From: Paraburkholderia bannensis NBRC 103871
Lineage (GTDB): Bacteria; Pseudomonadota; Gammaproteobacteria; Burkholderiales; Burkholderiaceae
Direction: 5' to 3'
Length of the DNA stretch: 64,000 nucleotides
Assembly (NCBI RefSeq): GCF_000685015.1
Contig: NZ_BAYA01000004.1
Location: 124,001-188,000 of the forward strand
The position numbers and the translations under genes were made by a program. The notes under the pieces were generated by a model, which was given only the letters and a program-made list of their open reading frames with translations, was not told the origin of the DNA and ran no database searches. Of this stretch, positions 58,297 through 64,000 are shown in pieces (position 1 is the stretch's first letter; each line of letters starts with the position of its first letter).

Positions 58297-58818
58297 ATGA
58301 CGGACACCCTCATCAACTCCGAAAGAGACGGTATCGAAGCGCTGCCCGAATCCGCGCGCCGCGTCGCGCTGCTGCTGCGCGACCACGGCCATGCAAAGCC
58401 GGTCGTGCTGCTGCCCGAAACCGGCAAGACGTCGGCGGAAGCGGCGGCGGGACTTGGCTGCGAAGTCGCGCAGATCGCCAAGTCGATCCTGTTTCGCCGC
58501 CGCAAGGACGATGCGCCGGTGCTCGTGATCGCGAGCGGCGCGAACCGCGTCGACGAAAAGAAGGTCGAGGCGCATGTGGGCGAAATTGGCCGCGCCGATG
58601 CGAAGTTCGTGCGCGAGATGACCGGCTATGCGATTGGCGGCGTGTGCCCGATTGGCCATGCCACGCGCCCGGTCACGCTGATCGACGCCGACCTGTTCGC
58701 GCTCGACAGCCTGTGGGCCGCGGCGGGCCATCCTCATGCGGTGTTCAACCTGTCGCCGCAGGAACTCGCGGCGATGACCGGCGCGCCGGTCGTCGATGTC
58801 GCCTTGCGTGACGCCTGA
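58297..58818 (+). CDS. YbaK/EbsC-family aminoacyl-tRNA deacylase-like protein
   Basis: A 173-residue protein with the YbaK/ProX fold signature GCEVAQIAKSILFRRRKDD, the GANRVDEKKVEAHVG helix and the EMTGYAIGGVCPIGHATRP loop containing the conserved lysine-region equivalents. Such proteins clear mischarged aminoacyl-tRNA. It follows the HMG-CoA lyase gene by 37 bases with a GAAGGA site. Confidence 0.88.
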   Translation: MTDTLINSERDGIEALPESARRVALLLRDHGHAKPVVLLPETGKTSAEAAAGLGCEVAQIAKSILFRRRKDDAPVLVIASGANRVDEKKVEAHVGEIGRADAKFVREMTGYAIGGVCPIGHATRPVTLIDADLFALDSLWAAAGHPHAVFNLSPQELAAMTGAPVVDVALRDA

Positions 58819-58825
58819 TCCTGGC

Positions 58826-59059
58826 ATGACGACGCCCTCGCCCTGCATCAACGTGTGCCGCATGAACGAGGCCAGCGGCCTGTGCGAAGGCTGCCTGCGC
58901 ACGATCGACGAAATCGCGTCGTGGTCGACGCTCGACGATGACGCGAAGCGTGCCGTGTGGGACGCGATCGAGGTGCGGCACGCGCAATGGCTGTCGAAGC
59001 GCGACGCCCATAACGTTGCTCGCGCAACCAATGAAGCAAGGCACGAGGACGCACAATGA
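58826..59059 (+). CDS. DUF1289 family Cys-rich protein
   Basis: A 77-residue protein with the DUF1289 pattern SPCINVCRMNEASGLCEGCLRTIDEIASW: four cysteines (Cys7, 11, 20, 23) likely binding a metal. No function is established. The start at 58826 lies just after the YbaK stop; an upstream ATG at 58796 overlaps it and is a less likely alternative. Its stop overlaps the MaoC start by four bases. Confidence 0.8.
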   Translation: MTTPSPCINVCRMNEASGLCEGCLRTIDEIASWSTLDDDAKRAVWDAIEVRHAQWLSKRDAHNVARATNEARHEDAQ

Positions 59060-59517
59060 CCGCGCCCGCCCGCGTCGTGAAGATCGGCGAGACATTTGGT
59101 GCCACGCTCGCGCTCTCGCCCGATTCGGTGAAGTCGTTCGCGACGCTCGTGAACGACCTGAACCCGCTGCATCATGACGACGCCTATGCCGCGCAGAGCC
59201 GTTTCGGCGGCCTGATCGCTTCCGGCACGCAGCCCACCGCGCATTTCATGGCGCTGCTCGCGACGCATTTCTCGCAGTACGCGCAGCCGCTCGGCCTCGA
59301 ATTCGACATGAAGCTCAAGCGTGCCGCTCACGCGAACGACGTGCTGACGTTCGAATGGCGTGTCGTCGATGCGTACTGGAAATCGAGCCTGAACGGCGAC
59401 CTGGTGAAGCTAGAAGGCACGGCGAAGAACCAGCATGGCGACACGCTCGTGGTAGGCCACTCGACGATACTCGTCATGCCGAAGCCCGCGTCATCAGCGG
59501 AAAACGCGACCTCATGA
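59056..59517 (+). CDS. MaoC-like hot-dog dehydratase
   Basis: A 153-residue hot-dog protein with the hydratase-2 motif DLNPLHHDDAYAAQSRFGGLIASG (catalytic Asp and His). R-specific enoyl-CoA hydratases of this type feed fatty-acid intermediates toward PHB, but the exact substrate is unknown. Its start overlaps the DUF1289 stop (ATGA) and its stop overlaps the next gene, a tightly coupled run. Confidence 0.87.
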   Translation: MTAPARVVKIGETFGATLALSPDSVKSFATLVNDLNPLHHDDAYAAQSRFGGLIASGTQPTAHFMALLATHFSQYAQPLGLEFDMKLKRAAHANDVLTFEWRVVDAYWKSSLNGDLVKLEGTAKNQHGDTLVVGHSTILVMPKPASSAENATS

Positions 59518-60443
59518 GCGACGTCGCCCTGCCCACGTCGCTGCGCGTTTTCGAACGCGGCTGGCTCTCGTCGAACAATATCCTGCTGGTCGATGACGAA
59601 CGTACCGCACTCGTCGATACGGGCTACGCCACGCACGCCGCGCAAACCGTCGCGCTCGTGCAGCATGCACTCGCGGGCCGCGCGCTCGACACCATCGTCA
59701 ACACGCATCTGCATTCGGATCACTGCGGCGGCAACGCGCGTTTGCAGGCGCAATGGCGCAGCGAGACGTTGATTCCCGCCGCCAGCGCACACGCCGTGCG
59801 CAAGTGGGACGAAGCGCGCCTCACCTTCGGCGCGACCGGGCAAACCTGCGAGCGCTTCACCTTCACCGGCACGCTCGCGCCGGGCATGCGACTGAAGCTG
59901 GGCGGCATCGACTGGGACGTGATCGGCGCGCCGGGCCACGATCCCGATTCGCTGATGCTCTACGCAAGCGAGCCGCGCGTGCTCATCAGCGCCGATGCGC
60001 TCTGGGAACAGGGCTTCGGCGTGATCTTTCCGGAACTCGAAGGCGAGAGCGGTTTCGCGGAGCAACACGCCGTGCTCGACGCCATCGCGCGACTGGATGT
60101 GGCGACGGTGATTCCGGGCCACGGCGCGCCGTTTTCGGACGTGGGCGCGGCGCTCGATCGCGCGTATTCGCGCCTGGCGTGGCTACGCGCCGATCCCTCG
60201 CGCAACGCGAAGAACGCGCTCAAGGTGCTGATCGTTTTCAAGCTGCTGGAAGTGCGCGCGATGACATTCGCGGCGCTGGAAGCGATGCTCACCGATGCCG
60301 CCATCCTGCACGCGGCGGCGCAGCAACTCGCGCCACAAAGCGCGTGGCCCACGCTGCTGCGCGAGCTGGCCGGCGAGCTGGCGAAGAGCGGCGCCCTCGT
60401 CCTGCGAGAGGACGGCATCGAAGCGCCAGCCCACGCCACCTGA
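59514..60443 (+). CDS. MBL-fold metallohydrolase
   Basis: A 309-residue metallo-beta-lactamase-fold protein with metal motif NTHLHSDHCGGN, a VIPGHGAPF second site and a DADALWEQGFG-type third region. Such proteins hydrolyse thioesters or related bonds; the specific reaction is unknown. It is translationally coupled to the MaoC gene and ends the HMG-CoA lyase-YbaK-DUF1289-MaoC-MBL run. Confidence 0.88.
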   Translation: MSDVALPTSLRVFERGWLSSNNILLVDDERTALVDTGYATHAAQTVALVQHALAGRALDTIVNTHLHSDHCGGNARLQAQWRSETLIPAASAHAVRKWDEARLTFGATGQTCERFTFTGTLAPGMRLKLGGIDWDVIGAPGHDPDSLMLYASEPRVLISADALWEQGFGVIFPELEGESGFAEQHAVLDAIARLDVATVIPGHGAPFSDVGAALDRAYSRLAWLRADPSRNAKNALKVLIVFKLLEVRAMTFAALEAMLTDAAILHAAAQQLAPQSAWPTLLRELAGELAKSGALVLREDGIEAPAHAT

Positions 60444-60452
60444 GCCTGCACC

Positions 60453-60486
60453 AAAAAAAACGCTCGTCCTTTTGCAAGGACGAGCG
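60453..60486 (-). terminator. Intrinsic terminator of the DUF445 gene
   Basis: An 11-bp stem (60461-60471 with 60476-60486) with a T-tract on the minus strand (A8 at 60453-60460) lies about 200 bases downstream of the DUF445 stop. Confidence 0.8.
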
Positions 60487-60688
60487 AGAGTATCTTGCTC
60501 TGACGTGATCAAACGTTCGAGCCGATCATACTCGCGCGTGATTGCGTGCCGCATCGGTGATTTCCCTACAAACCGGGAGCCCCGCCCGGGCCTGAAAACA
60601 CCCGTAAAAACAGGCACATATTGCTTCGCGCTCCGAAACTATGCGCGATACGTTCACGAACCTGTCATGCGGCAGCGCACGCGCCATT

Positions 60689-61990
60689 TCATAGGCCGAG
60701 TTGCAGGCGCAACCATTCGAACAGATGCGAGCAGAGGTACAGCCCCAGCCCGATCGTGCCGCCGATCAACGTGCCGTTGATGCGAATTCCCTGTAGATCC
60801 TTGCCGATCTTCAGTTCGATGAGCCGCGCGGTCTCGTGCGTGTCCCAGTTGCGCACCGTGTCGCGAATGTGATGCGTCAGGTAGCGCGAAAACTCGGGCG
60901 CCATGGCGCGGGCCGCGTCTTCCAGATGACCGTTGAGCGAGGCGCGCAGGTCGGCGTCGGCGGCCAGCGCCTGGCCGAGCCACTGCCCCGTCGCGGCCAC
61001 TTTGGCGTGCAGCGTCGAATCCGGCCGCTCCAGGTCGTTGCGCAGCCAGCCGCGCAGGCTGTCCCATAGCTCGCGCGTGTAGTCGTTGAGCGCGCTGCCT
61101 TCGCGCAGGCTCGCCTTGAGTTCCTCGCCCTTGCGCAAGAACGCCGGATCGTTCTTCAACTGCACGATCAGCTTTTGCATCACCTCGTCGAACTTCTGCC
61201 GCAGGTGATGTTCGCGATCCTCGCTCACCTGGAGCAGCAGCCGGTTCACGGCGCTCTCCAGCACGCGCGCGCCTTTGTCGCCCAGCCACTCGGATGGCAG
61301 CATCCATTCGCTTTTCGGAAACTCGCTCTTGAGCCCATCGACGATGCGCGACGCCACGAACTCACGCGTGCCTTCCTCCGCCAGCAGCAGGCCAAGCTGG
61401 TCGAGCATGCGGTCGAGCAGTTCCTGATGGCGGCCGTCTTTCGTGAGCGTGTCGAGGATCGCGCCCGCCGATTTCGACAGATCGACCTTGTCGAGCGCGG
61501 CATGCAAGCCATCGCGAATAAAAGCCTGGATGCGCGCATCGTCGGTCAGGCCGAGCAGGCCCGACATGAGCCGCACGGCGTAATCGCCCAGGCGCTGCGC
61601 GTTGTGCGGCGCGGTGAGCCAACCGGACAGCCGCTCGACCGGATCGTGCCGGCGGATCAGCCCGACGAGCGAATTCACGTCGAGAAACTTCTCCTGCACG
61701 AACACGGCGAGTTCGTCGGCAATGCGATCCTTGTTGCGCGGAATCACGCCCGTGCGCGCGGACACGAAAGGAATCGGCACGCGCCTGAACAGCGCGACCA
61801 CGGCGAACCAGTCGGCCAGCGCGCCGACCATCGACGCTTCGCTCACGGCCTTGATGCCGTCGACGATCACGCCCGGCGGCGACAGCGCCGTGACGACGAA
61901 CACCACGGCGGCGGCGATCAGCAGGAATAACGCGCGCCGTTTGGCACGGATGAGTTCGGCTTCGTCGCGGCTGATTTCAGGGGTGGGCAT
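60689..61990 (-). CDS. DUF445 (YjiN-like) membrane protein
   Basis: A 433-residue protein of the DUF445 family with hydrophobic segments near the start (about 18-35) and near the C-terminus (about 408-425), and a long helical middle. Conserved bits are GALADWFAVVALFRRVPIPFVSARTGVIPRNKDRIADEL near the N-terminus. Function unknown. It is transcribed alone, closed by the terminator above. Confidence 0.85.
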   Translation of the reverse strand: MPTPEISRDEAELIRAKRRALFLLIAAAVVFVVTALSPPGVIVDGIKAVSEASMVGALADWFAVVALFRRVPIPFVSARTGVIPRNKDRIADELAVFVQEKFLDVNSLVGLIRRHDPVERLSGWLTAPHNAQRLGDYAVRLMSGLLGLTDDARIQAFIRDGLHAALDKVDLSKSAGAILDTLTKDGRHQELLDRMLDQLGLLLAEEGTREFVASRIVDGLKSEFPKSEWMLPSEWLGDKGARVLESAVNRLLLQVSEDREHHLRQKFDEVMQKLIVQLKNDPAFLRKGEELKASLREGSALNDYTRELWDSLRGWLRNDLERPDSTLHAKVAATGQWLGQALAADADLRASLNGHLEDAARAMAPEFSRYLTHHIRDTVRNWDTHETARLIELKIGKDLQGIRINGTLIGGTIGLGLYLCSHLFEWLRLQLGL

Positions 61991-62117
61991 GCGGGGTCGG
62001 GAGGGTCGGGAAAGCGATCCGCGACATTATGCGGGCACTCTCCGAACGGCGCGCCTGGGCGCACTGCCTCACATCGCCTTACACCGCCAACGGGCTTCTG
62101 CGGCTCGCGACACAGCG

Positions 62118-63020
62118 TCAGACCGTGCGCGCCTTCTCCCGCCGCGGCACGATCCGCCAGCCCAGGTTCACGCCCGCCGCCGCGAGCAGGATGAGCGCCG
62201 CGCCCGCCACCTGGATCCAGGCAAGCCGCTGGCCGAATGCAAACCAGTCCACGAATATCGCCATCACCGGATAGATGAACGAAAGCGCGCCGGTCATCGC
62301 CGTGGGCAGCTTCTGGATCGCGCCGTACAGCAGCACGTACATCACGCCCGTATGCACGATGCCGAGCGTGACGATCTGCGCCCAGTGCACGGGCGTGTCG
62401 GGCAGCGTGCCGTAATGGATGAACGGCGCCAGCGCGAGCGCACCGAAGCCCAGTTGCACAAGCGCGAGCAGGTGCGGCGGCGTGCCCTTGAGGTGCCGCG
62501 TGATGATCGCCGAGATCGCATACAGAAAGGCCGCGCCTGCCGCGCAGGCCACGCCCGTGAGGTACTCGCCGGGCAGCGCGAGCACGGCGGGCTGAACCTC
62601 GACCACGCCCACGAGGCCGACGAAAGCCAGCGCCAGCCACACGACCGTGGACGCGCTCACGCGCTCGCGCAGCAGCAGTGCGCCCAGGCCGACGAGCATG
62701 AACGGCTGCGTGTTGTAGACGGCCGTAGCCATGGAAATCGACGCGCGCGAATACGCCGCGAACAGCAGCACCCAGTTCGCGACGATGGCCGCGCCGCCCA
62801 GCACCGCGAGGCCGAGCGTGCGCCACGGCAGCAGCGCGCGCCGGTAAAGGCCGAGCGCCGCGCAGACCAGCGCGAGCGTCGCGCCGCCCAGCACGCAGCG
62901 CATGAAGACGACGTTGAGCGCCGGTTGCTTCGACGCCACCACGAGCCAGCCGATGGTGCCGGACATCAGCATCGCGACGACCATTTCGCCCGCGCCGCGG
63001 CGCACTTCTGGGGATGCCAT
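62118..63020 (-). CDS. EamA/DMT-superfamily transporter
   Basis: A 300-residue protein with about ten membrane helices in two EamA halves: AAYSRASISMATAVYNTQPFMLVGLGALLLRERVS in the first and GALSFIYPVMAIFVDWFAFGQRLAWIQVAGAALILLAAAG in the second. Drug/metabolite exporters of this kind often move amino acids or metabolites out. It is divergent from the Lrp-type regulator at 63141 (120 bases between starts), which likely controls it. Confidence 0.87.
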   Translation of the reverse strand: MASPEVRRGAGEMVVAMLMSGTIGWLVVASKQPALNVVFMRCVLGGATLALVCAALGLYRRALLPWRTLGLAVLGGAAIVANWVLLFAAYSRASISMATAVYNTQPFMLVGLGALLLRERVSASTVVWLALAFVGLVGVVEVQPAVLALPGEYLTGVACAAGAAFLYAISAIITRHLKGTPPHLLALVQLGFGALALAPFIHYGTLPDTPVHWAQIVTLGIVHTGVMYVLLYGAIQKLPTAMTGALSFIYPVMAIFVDWFAFGQRLAWIQVAGAALILLAAAGVNLGWRIVPRREKARTV

Positions 63021-63140
63021 GTTGTCTTTCCTTGTCGAGATTCTGCCGTTCAGTTTACTGGCTGCCCGACGCGCAATACATGGCAAAAGCAAGGCGAAAA
63101 CTTTCGCTCGCCTTAGAATCGAAGGCACTATGCCCGACAG

Positions 63141-63626
63141 ATGAGCGAAATCATGAACAAGCGTTTGAATGCCGCCAATGCGCCCGCCCCGCTCGACGAC
63201 ATCGATCGCGCGCTGCTCGCGGCGCTGGCCGAGGATGCACGCGCCAGCGTGAGCGAGCTCGCGCGCCAGATCGGGCTGTCCGCGCCCAGCACGTCGGAGC
63301 GCATGCGCAGGCTCGAAGCGCAGGGCGTGATCGGCGGCTATACGGTGCGGATCGACCCGCGCGCGCTCGGCTACACGCTGCAGGCGATCGTGCGCGTGAA
63401 GCCGCTGCCGGGCCAGTTGCATCTGGTGGAGGAGATGCTGCGGCGCATCCCCGAGTTCGTCGAATGCGACAAGGTGACGGGCGACGACTGCTTCATCGCC
63501 CGCGTCTACCTGCATTCGATCGAACAGCTCGACGAGATCCTTAACAAGGTCACCGAGCGCGCGGAAACGAGCAGCGCCATCGTCAAGACGACGCCCGTGC
63601 CACGCCGGTTGCCGCCGCTCGTTTAA
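63141..63626 (+). CDS. Lrp/AsnC-family regulator
   Basis: A 161-residue regulator: an N-terminal helix-turn-helix (about 18-65, DIDRALLAALAEDARASVSELARQIGLSAPSTSERMRRLE) and a C-terminal RAM ligand-binding domain (about 80-155). Lrp-like regulators respond to amino acids. Its neighbour across the promoter region is an EamA exporter, a frequent local pairing for amino-acid efflux control. An internal Met at codon 5 is an alternative start. Confidence 0.9.
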   Translation: MSEIMNKRLNAANAPAPLDDIDRALLAALAEDARASVSELARQIGLSAPSTSERMRRLEAQGVIGGYTVRIDPRALGYTLQAIVRVKPLPGQLHLVEEMLRRIPEFVECDKVTGDDCFIARVYLHSIEQLDEILNKVTERAETSSAIVKTTPVPRRLPPLV

Positions 63627-63635
63627 TCCGCAGTT

Positions 63636-64000
63636 TTAGCGCTCGGTCGCTTCGAAGAACGACAGCATTTCGGCGACGAGCGCTTCGCTCGCTTCCTCGG
63701 GAATGTAGTGGCCGCAGGGCAGCGCGCGGCCGCTCACGTCGCGCGCCACCTTGCGCCATTCGGCGAGCGGATCGAAACAACGCTGGATCACGCCGTGCTC
63801 GCCCCACAGCACCCGCAGCGGGCAGCCGACCTTGTTGCCGCGTTCGATATCGGCGCGATCGTGTTCGAGGTCGATGGTCGCCGACGCGCGATAGTCCTCG
63901 CACATCGCATGCACGGCGCCCGGCTGGCGCAGCGCCGCGCGGTACGCGCCCAGCGCCTTCGGCGCGAACGGCGCGAGACCTGCGTGACGGCCGCCCATCA
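63636..64000 (-). CDS. Haloacetate-dehalogenase-like alpha/beta hydrolase (C-terminal part)
   Basis: The last 120-odd residues of a protein whose start lies past the window. The sequence AMCEDYRASATIDLEHDRADIERG, the VLWGEHGVI strand and the C-terminal PCGHYIPEEASEAL with the catalytic His are characteristic of fluoroacetate/haloacetate dehalogenase. The nucleophile Asp and lid would lie in the missing part, so the substrate cannot be confirmed. Same strand as the EamA gene but opposite side of the Lrp gene. Confidence 0.78.
   Translation of the reverse strand, partial: MGGRHAGLAPFAPKALGAYRAALRQPGAVHAMCEDYRASATIDLEHDRADIERGNKVGCPLRVLWGEHGVIQRCFDPLAEWRKVARDVSGRALPCGHYIPEEASEALVAEMLSFFEATER

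Overview
The window is a high-GC, gene-dense stretch of a beta-proteobacterial chromosome. It most probably comes from Burkholderia sensu lato (Burkholderia/Paraburkholderia/Caballeronia). Evidence for this is the split methionine synthase (two metH genes), the Burkholderiales families DUF3567, DUF1840, DUF2917 and DUF3108, the PHB-linked proteins PhaM and DUF3141, and the dacA-dat-ybeD / lipB-lipA neighbourhood. I see no rRNA, tRNA, insertion sequence, prophage or CRISPR array, so this reads as core chromosome rather than an accessory island.

Layout. 1-3.1 kb: 3' part of comM, a long gap with palindromes and a DnaA-box-like cluster, a lipoprotein and a TlpA-like thioredoxin. 3.2-8.1 kb (minus): dctA-dctB-dctD, C4-dicarboxylate uptake with its two-component system; a good sigma-54 promoter lies upstream of dctA. 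8.4-14.6 kb: lipoate synthesis (lipB-lipA), a DUF2917/LysR divergent pair, then dacA-dat-ybeD. 15-17.4 kb: a hydrolase, a thioredoxin-like ferredoxin and a VanZ-like membrane protein. 17.5-21.5 kb (minus): an Mla/MCE lipid-transport operon (STAS-MlaE fusion, MlaF, MlaD, PqiC-like lipoprotein). 21.8-25.4 kb: birA-coaX-small membrane protein, hldC and a ferritin-like di-iron protein. 25.9-31.2 kb: patatin, PhaM, enoyl-CoA hydratase and FAH-family hydrolase, with a divergent IclR regulator. 31.3-39.3 kb: DUF3108, PcaD-like hydrolase, DUF3567, metH1-metH2, a small lysine-rich exported protein and DUF1840. 39.7-46 kb: argS, an SPOR protein, dsbA, an SDR and a dipeptide-type binding protein. 46-48.2 kb (minus): two envelope-sugar genes (glycosyltransferase and WaaZ-like). 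48.6-55.4 kb: a Trp/Arg-rich exported peptide, fabI, and DUF3141 divergent from a phosphotransacylase-acetate kinase pair. 55.4-64 kb: a RBBP9-like hydrolase, ghrA, an HMG-CoA lyase-YbaK-DUF1289-MaoC-MBL run, DUF445, an EamA exporter with a divergent Lrp regulator, and a partial haloacetate dehalogenase-like gene.

How it fits together. Several blocks are textbook units: DctBD sensing with sigma-54 activation of DctA, octanoyl transfer followed by sulfur insertion, and split MetH. The least described material is (a) two PHB-associated proteins, PhaM and DUF3141, that both end in histone-H1-like Lys/Ala tails, with DUF3141 divergent from pta-ackA across a gap holding a 15-bp palindrome; (b) two intergenic clusters of DnaA-box-like sites at about 1.7 kb and 21.6 kb; and (c) several short tandem repeats. 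No single locus stands out as an unmistakable new system. Start codons were chosen from ribosome-binding sites, overlaps and signal peptides read by eye; family names come from motif recognition, not database searches.
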